Under the pieces are notes generated by a model, which made no database searches, was not told the origin of the DNA, and worked only from the letters and a program-made list of their open reading frames with translations. Shown here piece by piece: positions 50,693 to 59,587 of a DNA stretch of 64,000 nucleotides; positions within the stretch are counted from its first letter, which is position 1; every line of letters begins with the position of its first letter. The position numbers were made by a program, and so were the translations under genes. The stretch comes from Butyricicoccus_A sp963601915 (GTDB taxonomy: Bacteria > Bacillota > Clostridia > Oscillospirales > Butyricicoccaceae), in assembly GCA_963601915.1 (NCBI GenBank), contig CAVCGL010000007.1:62001-126000 (forward strand). Direction: 5' to 3'.

Positions 50693-52717
50693 TTTGATAA
50701 ATAAATGATCCGTCAGATACAATAGACCTGGCAAGACAAAAAAAACGCAGATCAGAGAACAAATCGTGCCTCTGCCGATGAGATAACCTAACTGAGATAA
50801 TAAGCCGTGTGTAGAGACCTTGCCGAGCAGAAAGCCAACGACGACAAGTGTGGTGCCGGAGGTTAAAATAGATGCAGTGACATGAGAAATGGTTTGTACG
50901 ATACTGTCTCGCTTGTTATATTGCGTTCTGACTTCTTTATACCGTTCTGTCAGCAGGATAGCGTAGTCTACTGTTGCGCCCAACTGAATGGAACTGATGA
51001 TGAGATATGCGATATAGAACAAAGGCGTTCCCATAAAATACGGAATAGTAAGATTGATCCATACGGCGGTCTCGATGGTCAGCACGAGAGCAATCGAAAG
51101 CACCACGGAACGCATAGTGAACAACAAAACGACAAATACTGCGCCGATTGCCAACAGGTTTACCTTGGTCATATCTGCTGTGACCGTGTTCATCAGGTCA
51201 TATGTGCTGATGCCTGCGCCTGCCAAATAGTAGGAGTCCGGATAATATTTTTGTGCCGTATTCCGGATATTTTCAATGAGGGCATTGGTTTCTTCGCCTT
51301 CGTATGGGACTTGCACAGACAGCACCATACGATGATAATGTTCAGATTCCAATTGATCGGTCAGTTCGGTCGGATACATATCAATCGGAACGGAAGCCCC
51401 CAAAAAACCAGTCAGAGATGTGACAGACGTGACGTGATCCATATTTTTTAATTGGGTGGTCAGCTTGCGCTCTGCCGCATCATTTCCTCTGGGTACCATG
51501 AGAACATAGTTGTCGTTTTCTCCGAAGATGGTTTCAATTTTGGCCGTGTCATCGCCATACTGCGTGCCTGCACCGAAAATTTGAGAAGAACCGTAATAAT
51601 AATCGTTGTGCGTGCTTGCCAGATAGGAGGGGACGATCAAAAGAACAAACACACATACCAATGGAATACAGATACGGCGAACCAGTTTGCCGAATTTTTG
51701 GAAGGACGGAAAGAATGGCCGGTGTGATGTCTTTTCAATCAGCGGATATGTCAGCAAAATAACACCAGGCATAAATAAAAAGACGGTAATTAAGCTGATG
51801 GCAACACCCTTTGCGAGCGCCAAGCCAAGGTCGGGACCAATGCGGAAACGCATCAGACACAGGGCAAGAAATCCGATTACGGTTGTAAGACCACTGGATA
51901 AAATCGAAGGAGTAGATTGTACCAAGGCATCCTGCATGGCGCGTTTGGAGTCTGGCTGTGTTTGCTTGCACTGGGCAAAACGATGGATGAGGAAGATAGA
52001 ATAATCCAGAGACACGGCGAGCTGCAAGATATTGCCTGCGGCGTTTGTGACAAAGGAAATCTCACCAAAAATTAAATTGGAGCCTGCGTTGATGGCAATC
52101 GCTACACCGAGACCAAATAAAACAATAAAAGGTTCAACCCAAGAGGTTGTGGATAAAATCAGAATAAAAAATACAATGATTACGGCACAGATTGCGATGA
52201 TCTTGATTTCTTCAACGGTGCTCTGGGTAGCGACAGCTGTGCTGACGGCAGAACCGGTCATTGCATTGTCATCTCCGATGATTTCACGGATGGCTGGAAC
52301 AGCATCGTTAATGGCATCCTCTTCAATGGTCACGGAGAACAGGGCATTGTTGTCTTTGTAATACGTCTCCAAGGTTTCCTGATCTATCATTTCAAAAGGA
52401 ATCGTGATGGGAACATTGTCATCCAGCCAAGTGACTGCGCTGACACCATCGACAGCTTTCAACTTTTCTTTGTAATCCAATGCCTGTGCGACTGTTACGT
52501 TTTGAACCATGACACGGGCATTCGGAATTTCGCCGTCAAATTCATCGCCCATGACATCCAGAGCGACAGTGGAAGGCGTATCTTCCGGAAGATAGTCATT
52601 CATGTCATAATTGACGGAAATAAACTGCCGACAATAGATACACCCGATGGTAATGGCGAGAAAAACGGCCATAATCACAGCGCGATACCGGATGACCTTT
52701 TCATAGAATCGATTCAT
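50672..52717 (-). CDS. MMPL/RND-family exporter
   Basis: Large membrane protein (681 aa) with the RND pattern: one N-terminal helix, an external domain (about 35-160), five helices, a second external domain (about 365-500) and the final helices. AGNILQLAVSLDYSIFLIHRF and IQLGATVDYAILLTERY are the paired GxxxDY transmembrane motifs that carry protons. Such proteins export lipids, peptides or drugs. It is divergent from a TetR regulator that probably represses it. Confidence 0.9.
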   Translation of the reverse strand: MNRFYEKVIRYRAVIMAVFLAITIGCIYCRQFISVNYDMNDYLPEDTPSTVALDVMGDEFDGEIPNARVMVQNVTVAQALDYKEKLKAVDGVSAVTWLDDNVPITIPFEMIDQETLETYYKDNNALFSVTIEEDAINDAVPAIREIIGDDNAMTGSAVSTAVATQSTVEEIKIIAICAVIIVFFILILSTTSWVEPFIVLFGLGVAIAINAGSNLIFGEISFVTNAAGNILQLAVSLDYSIFLIHRFAQCKQTQPDSKRAMQDALVQSTPSILSSGLTTVIGFLALCLMRFRIGPDLGLALAKGVAISLITVFLFMPGVILLTYPLIEKTSHRPFFPSFQKFGKLVRRICIPLVCVFVLLIVPSYLASTHNDYYYGSSQIFGAGTQYGDDTAKIETIFGENDNYVLMVPRGNDAAERKLTTQLKNMDHVTSVTSLTGFLGASVPIDMYPTELTDQLESEHYHRMVLSVQVPYEGEETNALIENIRNTAQKYYPDSYYLAGAGISTYDLMNTVTADMTKVNLLAIGAVFVVLLFTMRSVVLSIALVLTIETAVWINLTIPYFMGTPLFYIAYLIISSIQLGATVDYAILLTERYKEVRTQYNKRDSIVQTISHVTASILTSGTTLVVVGFLLGKVSTHGLLSQLGYLIGRGTICSLICVFFVLPGLLYLTDHLFIKTKGIGS

Positions 52718-52756
52718 GCCTCATAGATCCTTTCATCAAAAACAAATGTATTTTAA

Positions 52757-52784
52757 TTGACAATTGTATATTTTCGATTATAAT
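52757..52784 (+). promoter_or_regulatory. Promoter of the tetR gene
   Basis: Perfect TTGACA (52757-52762), 16-bp spacer, perfect TATAAT (52779-52784). Confidence 0.82.
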
Positions 52785-52811
52785 AATAGAAAATAGAACG
52801 GATATTTGCAA
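52783..52811 (-). promoter_or_regulatory. Promoter of the MMPL exporter
   Basis: Minus-strand TTGCAA (52806-52811), 17-bp spacer, TATTAT (52783-52788). Its -10 overlaps the -10 of the tetR promoter by two bases. Confidence 0.75.
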
Positions 52812-52827
52812 CGTACATTTCGTTGCA
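52807..52827. promoter_or_regulatory. Palindromic operator, probably for TetR
   Basis: TGCAACG (52807-52813) and CGTTGCA (52821-52827) form a perfect 7-bp inverted repeat around a 7-bp centre. It covers the -35 of the exporter promoter and the early transcribed region of tetR. Confidence 0.6.
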
Positions 52828-52841
52828 TATGCCGCTTAATT

Positions 52842-52862
52842 GACAAATGCATGCAATTTGTC
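52842..52862. promoter_or_regulatory. Second inverted repeat in the tetR leader
   Basis: GACAAAT (52842-52848) and ATTTGTC (52856-52862) form perfect 7-bp arms around GCATGCA. It has the same geometry as the upstream palindrome but a different sequence. Confidence 0.5.
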
Positions 52863-52890
52863 TCTCAATCGAATAGAAAAGGGGAACGAT

Positions 52891-53454
52891 ATGAAGAATA
52901 AAACCGATCTTCGCGTGATTAAAACGCAAAAAGCATTATGTGCTGCACTGATGGAACTGCTGGAGGAAAAACGGTTTGACGCCGTGACTGTGCAGGAGCT
53001 GTGCGATCGTGCCATGGTACGCCGTGCAACTTTTTACAAGCATTTTTATGATAAATATGATTTCTGGAGATTCTTTGTCCAGCAGACGCGCAGAGAATTT
53101 ATGCAGACATATCCCGATTGCACGGCGGATGAATCGTTGCAGCAGCACTGCTTGTATTGGTTTCATAGAAGTATTGATTTCTTTATGATGCATAAGATGA
53201 TTGTGGCGAGCATCGTCAAAAGCGAAGATGCCTGCGTGCTTATAGACAGTTTTTCTGACGAGATCTATGATAATATTTTGGAATATTTGCAAAACAGCAA
53301 GGAGACATATCCGGCAGCACTCACAGTCATTGCAACATTTTATGCCGGCGGAATTGTTGCGCTGCTGCTCAGATGGTTTACTTCTGAAGAAAACATGAGT
53401 CCGCAGCAAGCAATGCAGGAATTTGAAAAATTTATCCTTGCGTTTTCACTATAA
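52891..53454 (+). CDS. TetR/AcrR-family transcriptional regulator
   Basis: Regulator of 187 aa. HTH at about residues 9-55 (IKTQKALCAALMELLEEKRFDAVTVQELCDRAMVRRATFYKHF), then a ligand-binding helical domain. The FYKHFYDKYDFWRFF junction is that of the TetR C-terminal subgroup common in Firmicutes. ATG 52891 follows AAGGGGAACGAT; the frame continues upstream without a good site. It probably represses the divergent MMPL exporter and itself. Confidence 0.9.
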   Translation: MKNKTDLRVIKTQKALCAALMELLEEKRFDAVTVQELCDRAMVRRATFYKHFYDKYDFWRFFVQQTRREFMQTYPDCTADESLQQHCLYWFHRSIDFFMMHKMIVASIVKSEDACVLIDSFSDEIYDNILEYLQNSKETYPAALTVIATFYAGGIVALLLRWFTSEENMSPQQAMQEFEKFILAFSL

Positions 53455-53477
53455 ACAGGAAGAATATGGATACCAGG

Positions 53478-53509
53478 GCCGCTGTTTGGCATAAAGCAGC
53501 GGCTTTTTT
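53478..53509 (+). terminator. Terminator of tetR
   Basis: GCCGCTG (53478-53484) pairs with CAGCGGC (53497-53503), then six T. Confidence 0.88.
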
Positions 53510-53785
53510 GCGTGTAAAAATTGGCTTTCGCAGGATATAAGAGAAATTACGCAATTTTTTTGGAGAAATGCTGGAAGAAAGCGAAGCAAGAATACGCAAA
53601 AAAATCGTGTTTGAACGGAAAAGCACAAAAAATAAAAGCAAGGATATATAAAAAACACGGTGGCTTTGTCTGAAATGTGAAAAAACAAGAAGTTGAAAGA
53701 ATGTTTTTGGTGAAAATGGTACACTAAAACCAATAAAACAGGAACACAAAATAAGGAAATACGATGAAATAAGGAGAGATCAAGC
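53510..53785 (+). other. A+T-rich region before the CoA-transferase operon
   Basis: No gene is seen. It is purine- and A+T-rich. TGGTACACT (53719-53727 region) resembles an extended -10 about 55 bp before the start, with TTGAAA upstream at an unsuitable distance. A ribosome binding site AAGGAGAG lies just before ATG 53786. No clear operator or riboswitch was found. Confidence 0.4.
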
Positions 53786-55093
53786 ATGGATTGGAGAACG
53801 TATTATAAAGAACATACGATGAAACCGGAAGATGCTGTATCCGTTATCAAAGACGGAGACCGCGTTGTATTCGGTCATGCCGTTGGCGAGCCGATCATCT
53901 TCCAGCGCACGATGGCACAGATGGCAGAACAGTTCCACAATGTCGAGGTTGCGCACATGGTATACCTCGGCTCCGGTGAGTATTTGCAGCCGGGCATGGA
54001 AGAGCATTTCCGCCATAATGCACTGTTTGTCGGCGGCCCGGCCCGCAAGGCTATTGCGGAAAATCGTGCAGATTACACACCGGCGTTCTTTTCCGATGTA
54101 CCGCACATGTTCCGCAACGGAGAATTGCCGGTTGATGTTTTTGCATTTACTTGCTCGCCTCCGGATGAGCGCGGATATGTTTCTATCGGTCTGTCGTGCG
54201 ACTACGGTTGGCAGGCTGCGAAGTCCGCAAAGACCGTGATCGCAGAGGTCAATCCGAATATGCCGCGAACCTTTGGCGAGAGCTTTATTCACGTCACAGA
54301 CATTGATGGCTTCCTGCTGTCTTGGGAGCCGCTGCCGGAGGCAAAGCCGCCGCGCATCACAGAGGAAGACAAGAAGATCGGCAAATATATTGCAGATCTG
54401 GTACGTGACGGAGATTGCCTCCAGCTTGGCATTGGCGCAGTGCCGGATGCTGTTTGCTCCTTCCTCGGCGATAAGAAGAATCTGGGTCTGCACTCGGAAA
54501 TGTTCTCGGACGGCGTGCTGCCGTTGTTTGAGAAGGGCGTTATCAACGGTTCGTGCAAACAGCGCGATGTCGGCCGTGCCTGCGTTACCTTCCTGATGGG
54601 CAGCCGCAAGCTGTATGATTTTGTAAACAACAATCCGATGATTCAGATGATGCCGGTTGATGTCTGCAATAATCCGGCGATTATCTCGCAGAATAACAAC
54701 GTGGTTTCCATCAACTCCTGTGTACAGGTTGACCTGCAGGGTCAGGTATGTGCAGAGGCAATCGGTCTAAAGCAGATTTCCGGTATCGGCGGTCAGATGG
54801 ACTTTGTACGCGGTGCAAACCTGTCCAAGGGAGGCCGTTCGATTATCGCTCTGCATTCTACGACAAAGGACGAATCGGAGTCCAAGATTGTCACGACCAT
54901 CACCACTGGCGGCCCAGTTACGACAGGACGCTGCGATGTCAATTACATTGTAACTGAATACGGTGTGGCACAGCTGCGCGGACAAACCCTGCGCGAGCGT
55001 GCAAAGCGCCTGATTGCCATTGCACATCCGAAGTTCCGTGCAGAGCTGGCGGAAGAGTATGCAAAGCGCTTCGGCGAAACGCTGGAAGTGTAA
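53786..55093 (+). CDS. abfT: 4-hydroxybutyrate (or butyryl-CoA:acetate) CoA-transferase
   Basis: CoA-transferase (435 aa) of the acetyl-CoA hydrolase/transferase family, moving CoA from acetyl-CoA to a C4 acid. Seen: VFGHAVGEPIIFQRTM, FTCSPPDERGYVSIG, LGIGAVPDAVCSFL, the catalytic glutamate in LHSEMFSDGV near residue 238, and a late IVTEYGVAQLRGQTLRERAKRLI. The 4-hydroxybutyrate reading rests on the next gene, 4-hydroxybutyryl-CoA dehydratase; by itself it could equally be a butyryl-CoA:acetate transferase. First of a five-gene operon. Confidence 0.85.
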   Translation: MDWRTYYKEHTMKPEDAVSVIKDGDRVVFGHAVGEPIIFQRTMAQMAEQFHNVEVAHMVYLGSGEYLQPGMEEHFRHNALFVGGPARKAIAENRADYTPAFFSDVPHMFRNGELPVDVFAFTCSPPDERGYVSIGLSCDYGWQAAKSAKTVIAEVNPNMPRTFGESFIHVTDIDGFLLSWEPLPEAKPPRITEEDKKIGKYIADLVRDGDCLQLGIGAVPDAVCSFLGDKKNLGLHSEMFSDGVLPLFEKGVINGSCKQRDVGRACVTFLMGSRKLYDFVNNNPMIQMMPVDVCNNPAIISQNNNVVSINSCVQVDLQGQVCAEAIGLKQISGIGGQMDFVRGANLSKGGRSIIALHSTTKDESESKIVTTITTGGPVTTGRCDVNYIVTEYGVAQLRGQTLRERAKRLIAIAHPKFRAELAEEYAKRFGETLEV

Positions 55094-55135
55094 AACATAA
55101 ATACGATAGTAAAGAGCAGAAAGAAGGAATCTATT

Positions 55136-56581
55136 ATGATGACCAAAGAACAGTACATCGAATCTCTGCGCAAGCTGCATCTGAAGCTGTACCGCTTCGG
55201 CAAGCGAGTAGAAAACGTTGTGGACGATCCGATTGTTCGCCCGTCCCTGAATTCGTTTGCAGCAACCTATGAGCTGGCAGAGGACCCGCAGTACGAAGAT
55301 CTGATGACAGCAACTTCCAATCTGACGGGCAAGAAGGTAAACCGCTTTACTCATCTGCATCAGTCCACCGATGATCTGATTAAAAAGGTAAAGATGCAGC
55401 GTCTGCTCGGTCAGAAGACCGCAGCTTGCTTCCAGCGCTGTGTAGGTATGGATGCAGCAAACGCTGTTTATTCTACCACCCATGAGACTGATGAGGCATG
55501 TGGCACCAAGTATCACGAAAACTTTAAGAAGTTCTGGACAATGGTTCAGGACGAAGATTTGGCAGTAGACGGCGCAATGACCGACGTAAAGGGTGACCGC
55601 GGACTGTCTCCGTCCAAGCAGGCTGATCCGGATCTGTTCCTGCATGTCGTAGAGCGCACAACGGACGGTATTTATGTTACCGGTGCAAAGGCACATCAGA
55701 CCGGTTACCTGAACAGCCATTATGTTCTGGTTATGCCGACCATTTCGATGCGCGAGGGTGACGAGGATTACGCTGTTTCGTTTGCCTGCCCGACCGATGC
55801 AGAAGGCATCACGCTGATTCTGGGTCGCCAGTCCTGCGATACACGTAAGACCGAAGAGTACAACGACATTGATGTCGGCAACAAGCAGTACGGCGGACAC
55901 GAAGTACTGGTTATCTTTGACCGCGTATTTATCCCGAATGATATGATCTTCCTGAATGGCGAGACCGCATTCGCTGGCATGATGGTAGAGCGTTTCGCTG
56001 GTTATCATCGTCAGTCTTACGGCGGCTGCAAGGTTGGCGTAGGCGATGTTCTGATTGGCGCTACACAGCTGGCAGTTGAGATGGCAGGCTGCGCGAAGGC
56101 ATCTCATGTCAAGGACAAGATCATTGAGATGACGCATCTGAACGAAACATTGTATGCTTGCGGCATTGCATGTTCCTCTCAGGGTGCACCGACCAAGTCC
56201 GGCAACTATCTGATTGATTTGCTGCTGGCAAACGTCTGCAAGCAGAACGTCACCCGTTTCCCGTATGACATTGCGCGTCTGGCACAGGATCTGGCTGGCG
56301 GCCTGATGGTAACGCAGCCGTCTGAGGCAGATTATCGCAATCCGGAGACGCATGATTACATCGAAAAGTATCTGAAGGGTGTTGCTTCTGTTCCGACAGA
56401 GGATCGTATGCGTGTTCTGCGCCTGATTGAAAACATGACGATGGGTACCGCAGCTGTTGGCTATCTGCCGGAGTCCATGCACGGTGCAGGCTCTCCGCAG
56501 GCGCAGCGCATCATGATCGCTCGTCAGGGCAACATTGAGATGAAGAAAAAGCTGGCAAAGGCTATCGCTCGCATCGACTAA
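55136..56581 (+). CDS. abfD: 4-hydroxybutyryl-CoA dehydratase/vinylacetyl-CoA isomerase
   Basis: FAD and 4Fe-4S radical-type dehydratase (481 aa) that turns 4-hydroxybutyryl-CoA into crotonyl-CoA. All four cluster ligands of the C. aminobutyricum enzyme (C99, C103, H292, C299) are present one position earlier: C98 and C102 in ACFQRC, H291 and C298 in HRQSYGGC. This separates it from HpaB-type flavin hydroxylases, which lack them. YHxK-like segment GYLNSHYVLVMP and the acidic DSLF-equivalent region are also normal. It is oxygen-sensitive in known cases. Followed after 10 bp by a dehydrogenase gene. Confidence 0.93.
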   Translation: MMTKEQYIESLRKLHLKLYRFGKRVENVVDDPIVRPSLNSFAATYELAEDPQYEDLMTATSNLTGKKVNRFTHLHQSTDDLIKKVKMQRLLGQKTAACFQRCVGMDAANAVYSTTHETDEACGTKYHENFKKFWTMVQDEDLAVDGAMTDVKGDRGLSPSKQADPDLFLHVVERTTDGIYVTGAKAHQTGYLNSHYVLVMPTISMREGDEDYAVSFACPTDAEGITLILGRQSCDTRKTEEYNDIDVGNKQYGGHEVLVIFDRVFIPNDMIFLNGETAFAGMMVERFAGYHRQSYGGCKVGVGDVLIGATQLAVEMAGCAKASHVKDKIIEMTHLNETLYACGIACSSQGAPTKSGNYLIDLLLANVCKQNVTRFPYDIARLAQDLAGGLMVTQPSEADYRNPETHDYIEKYLKGVASVPTEDRMRVLRLIENMTMGTAAVGYLPESMHGAGSPQAQRIMIARQGNIEMKKKLAKAIARID

Positions 56582-56591
56582 GGAGATTGAT

Positions 56592-57599
56592 ATGAAAAAG
56601 GTTCGCGTTGGTTTGGTCGGTCTTGGACCGCTGGGTAAGGTTCATGCAGAAAATTTGATGTACCGGATTCCGAATGCACAGCTGGCAGCTGTGTGCACAC
56701 GCACCCAGTCCAAGCTGGACGAAGTGCGGCGCGATTGGGAAACACCGGAAGTCTATACGGATTTTGCAGACATGTTGGACAAGGCACAACTGGATGCAGT
56801 GGCAATTATCTCGCCAACCAATGTACATTTGGAGCATGTTCGCATGGCAGTCGAGAAGGGTCTGCACATCTTTATTGAGAAGCCGACGGGAATGAATGCG
56901 GCAGAATGTGCAGAAATCGAACGCTTGGCAGCACAGAACGGGAAAATATTTGCAGTTGGATTTATGCGGCGGTTTGACGCATCGTATGCGGATGCCAAAC
57001 GCCGAATTGAAGCAGGGGAGATTGGCGCACCGATCTTCTTCCGTGGCTACAGCTTAGACCCAATCTGGCAGGGTGAAGCACAAGTGGCGCGGGCAGAGGC
57101 CAACGGCAAATGGTTTGTCGATATGGGCGTGCACGACTATGATCTGGCGCGCTGGCTGCTTGGCGCAGAACCCAAACAGGCATTTGCCTGCGGCGGCGCG
57201 TATGTATTTGATGGCTTTGCCAAAAATCATGATGTAGACAATGGATTTTCCCTCGTCAAGTTCGACAACAACGCGGCAGCCTTTTTCTACTGCGGACGCA
57301 CGGCACCGCATGGATCTCATGTAGAGAGCGAAATTATCGGCACAAAGGGTACACTTCGTATCTGTGAATCGCCACGCAGAGCACGGGTAACACAGTTTAC
57401 CGGTCAGGGAGAGGTGCACGAATGCATCGATCATTATCTTGACCGCTGGGGCGAAGCGTACTATCAGGAGTTACAGCAGTTTGTCAATGAAGTACAGGCG
57501 GGAGAACAGGCGCAAAGTGCTACAGCGGCAGACTGCACGGGTGCCGTCAAGCTGGCAGAGATGATTCTCGAAGCTTATGAGGAACAGTTGGACAAATAA
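56592..57599 (+). CDS. Gfo/Idh/MocA-family dehydrogenase 1
   Basis: NAD(P)-dependent sugar or polyol dehydrogenase (335 aa). Rossmann motif GLVGLGPLGKVHAEN near residues 8-22, catalytic lysine in FIEKPTG near 97, and the D-x3-H pair in FVDMGVHDYDLARW near 171-175. The substrate is unknown; inositol-type and apiose-type dehydrogenases share these residues. Start ATG 56592 has AAGGAG only 10 bp after abfD, so it is co-translated with the dehydratase. It precedes the transketolase pair. Confidence 0.88.
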   Translation: MKKVRVGLVGLGPLGKVHAENLMYRIPNAQLAAVCTRTQSKLDEVRRDWETPEVYTDFADMLDKAQLDAVAIISPTNVHLEHVRMAVEKGLHIFIEKPTGMNAAECAEIERLAAQNGKIFAVGFMRRFDASYADAKRRIEAGEIGAPIFFRGYSLDPIWQGEAQVARAEANGKWFVDMGVHDYDLARWLLGAEPKQAFACGGAYVFDGFAKNHDVDNGFSLVKFDNNAAAFFYCGRTAPHGSHVESEIIGTKGTLRICESPRRARVTQFTGQGEVHECIDHYLDRWGEAYYQELQQFVNEVQAGEQAQSATAADCTGAVKLAEMILEAYEEQLDK

Positions 57600-57624
57600 T
57601 TCAAGACAAAGACAGGAGAACACT

Positions 57625-58476
57625 ATGAACAAGCAAAAATTGCATGATCTGCGTGTGTTTGCAGCGGAGATTCGTCTGGAAACCTTGAAGATCATCGGTT
57701 CGCGCGGCTTTGGCCATGTCGGCGGCTCGATGTCTATGGCAGATGCTATGGCTGTGCTGTACGGCGATGTGATGAAGATTGACCCGAAAAATCCGCGTTG
57801 GGATGACCGCGACTGGTTTGTACTGTCCAAGGGACATGGCGGCCCGATTATGTATGCAACGCTTGGACTCAAGGGATATTATCCGATGGAATCCGCGTAT
57901 ACACTGAACCAGCCGGGAACCGATTTCCCGTCTCATACCGACCGCCGCAAGACGGTTGGCGTCGATCTGACGACCGGCTCTTTGGGTCAGGGCATGAGTG
58001 AAGCTGTCGGTGCAGCACTGGGCAGCAAGGTAAAGGGACGCACCAATCATGTATTCGTAGCTGTCGGCGACGGCGAGTGCGATGAGGGCGAGATCTGGGA
58101 GGCAGCACAGTTTGCTGCACACTACAAGCTGGATAATCTGGTATGCCTTGTCGATAACAACAAGCGCCAGCTGGACGGCGCAGTAGCAGATGTCATGAGC
58201 CACGGCAAGGGCATCGGCGCGAAGTTCGATGCATTTGGTTGGCATGTCATTGATGTCAAGGACGGCAATGATGTAGAGCAGATTTCCGATGCCATTGCAG
58301 AGGCATACACGGTAAAGGGACAGCCGACCTGCTTGATTCTCAATACCGTCAAGGGCAAGGGAGCAACCTTTGCAGAGCCGTCCGGCGCACATTCTTCCCA
58401 GCCGACAAAGGAACAGTGGGATGAAGCAATCGCTGCATCGGAAGCACAGCTTGCTGCCGTTAAGGCAGAACAGTAA
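57625..58476 (+). CDS. Transketolase, N-terminal subunit
   Basis: Thiamine-diphosphate-binding half (283 aa) of a split transketolase. SRGFGHVGGSMSMADAMAVLYG and SKGHGGPIMYATL are near the start; the ThDP motif GDGECDEGEIWEAAQ...LVCLVDNNK lies near residues 152-185. ATG 57625 follows GACAGGAGAACACT. It needs the next gene product for activity. Split transketolases occur in dedicated sugar pathways such as apulose-4-phosphate cleavage, as well as in pentose metabolism. Confidence 0.92.
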   Translation: MNKQKLHDLRVFAAEIRLETLKIIGSRGFGHVGGSMSMADAMAVLYGDVMKIDPKNPRWDDRDWFVLSKGHGGPIMYATLGLKGYYPMESAYTLNQPGTDFPSHTDRRKTVGVDLTTGSLGQGMSEAVGAALGSKVKGRTNHVFVAVGDGECDEGEIWEAAQFAAHYKLDNLVCLVDNNKRQLDGAVADVMSHGKGIGAKFDAFGWHVIDVKDGNDVEQISDAIAEAYTVKGQPTCLILNTVKGKGATFAEPSGAHSSQPTKEQWDEAIAASEAQLAAVKAEQ

Positions 58477-58490
58477 GGAGGAACGTACCA

Positions 58491-59465
58491 ATGAGCTATA
58501 CTTTGGTTGGAAAGCATGAGAAGGACAGCCGCGCAAACCGCGATGGTTATGTTTCTGCTATGCTGGAAATGATGGAAACAAATAAAGATCTCATTCATAT
58601 TGACTGCGACCTGATGGGCTGCATCAATACCGGAAAGTTGCTGAAGGCTTTTCCGGGACAGACATTTAACGCAGGTATTGCCGAGCAGAATGCCATGGGC
58701 GTAGCTGCTGGCATGGCAGCTACCGGTCTGGATGTGTTTATTCACTCGTTCGGCTGCTTTGCTGCACGCCGTATGTTTGACCAGGCATTCCTGGCTGCCG
58801 GTTATTCTAAGCTTCCGGTACATGTCATCGGTTCCGACCCTGGTGTGTGCGCTGCATTCAATGGTGCAACCCATATGCCGTTTGAGGACTGTGCGCTGTA
58901 CATGTCTGTACCGGATTCCATTGTCATTGATTCCTGCGATTATGCGCAGACCAATGCACTGACCAAGAAGCTGGCAAAGGAGCCGGGGCTGAGCTATATG
59001 CGTTTGATTCGCAAGGGCTTTACCACGGTATATGCAGACGGCTCCGATTTTGAAATCGGCAAGGGCGTTACCTTGAGAGATGGTACAGACGTTACCATTA
59101 TTGCATCGGGCATTCTGGTTGACGAGGCACTCAAGGCAGAAGAACAGCTCGCTGCAAAGGGCGTTTCTGCTCGCGTGATTGATATGCACACGTGGAAGCC
59201 GCTGGATGTAGAGCTGATTCTCAAGGCTGCCAAGGAGACCGGTGCGATTGTAACGGCTGAAAATCATCAGGTTTCTTGTGGTCTGGGTTCTGCTGTATCC
59301 AATGTACTGACCGATCAGTGCTTGGTTCCGCTGGAGCGAATCGGCATTCAGGAACAGTTTGGTCAGGTAGGCCCGCAGGACTATCTGATGGAGCAGTATC
59401 ATCTGTTGGCAGCGGATATTGTTGCAGCAGCTGAAAAGGCAATGGCACGAAAAGCGTCTCTCTGA
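58491..59465 (+). CDS. Transketolase, C-terminal subunit
   Basis: Pyrimidine-binding half plus C-terminal domain (324 aa). The ThDP-activating glutamate lies in NAGIAEQNAMGVAAGMAATG near residue 65; ITxxDxG-like and HSFGCFAARRMFDQA segments follow, and the C-terminal domain begins near residue 190 (TIIASGILVDEAL). It is 14 bp after the N subunit. Last gene of the operon, followed by two terminators. Confidence 0.92.
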   Translation: MSYTLVGKHEKDSRANRDGYVSAMLEMMETNKDLIHIDCDLMGCINTGKLLKAFPGQTFNAGIAEQNAMGVAAGMAATGLDVFIHSFGCFAARRMFDQAFLAAGYSKLPVHVIGSDPGVCAAFNGATHMPFEDCALYMSVPDSIVIDSCDYAQTNALTKKLAKEPGLSYMRLIRKGFTTVYADGSDFEIGKGVTLRDGTDVTIIASGILVDEALKAEEQLAAKGVSARVIDMHTWKPLDVELILKAAKETGAIVTAENHQVSCGLGSAVSNVLTDQCLVPLERIGIQEQFGQVGPQDYLMEQYHLLAADIVAAAEKAMARKASL

Positions 59466-59493
59466 ATATTTCCTATACATTCTTAATCGGTTT

Positions 59494-59523
59494 ACAGGCA
59501 GTGTCTCAATTGACACTGCCTGT
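59494..59523 (+). terminator. First terminator after the transketolase genes
   Basis: A 12-bp stem CAGGCAGTGTC/GACACTGCCTG with flanking A-T pair and 6-nt loop, followed by a T-rich TATTCCTTTT. Confidence 0.82.
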
Positions 59524-59550
59524 ATTCCTTTTCTCTCATGCAAGGCATCA

Positions 59551-59585
59551 AAAAAACGCTGTTCAGATGAACAGCGTTTTTTTTT
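59551..59585. terminator. Bidirectional terminator before the araC gene
   Basis: AAAAAACGCTGTTC (59551-59564) pairs with GAACAGCGTTTTTT (59569-59582); long T-runs on both strands. It ends the operon and the convergent AraC gene. Confidence 0.95.
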
Positions 59586-59587
59586 GA

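Noticed and set aside
54767..56482. Minus-strand open frame of 571 codons opposite abfT and abfD
   Set aside because: Shadow of two well-supported genes; no recognisable motif, improbable composition.
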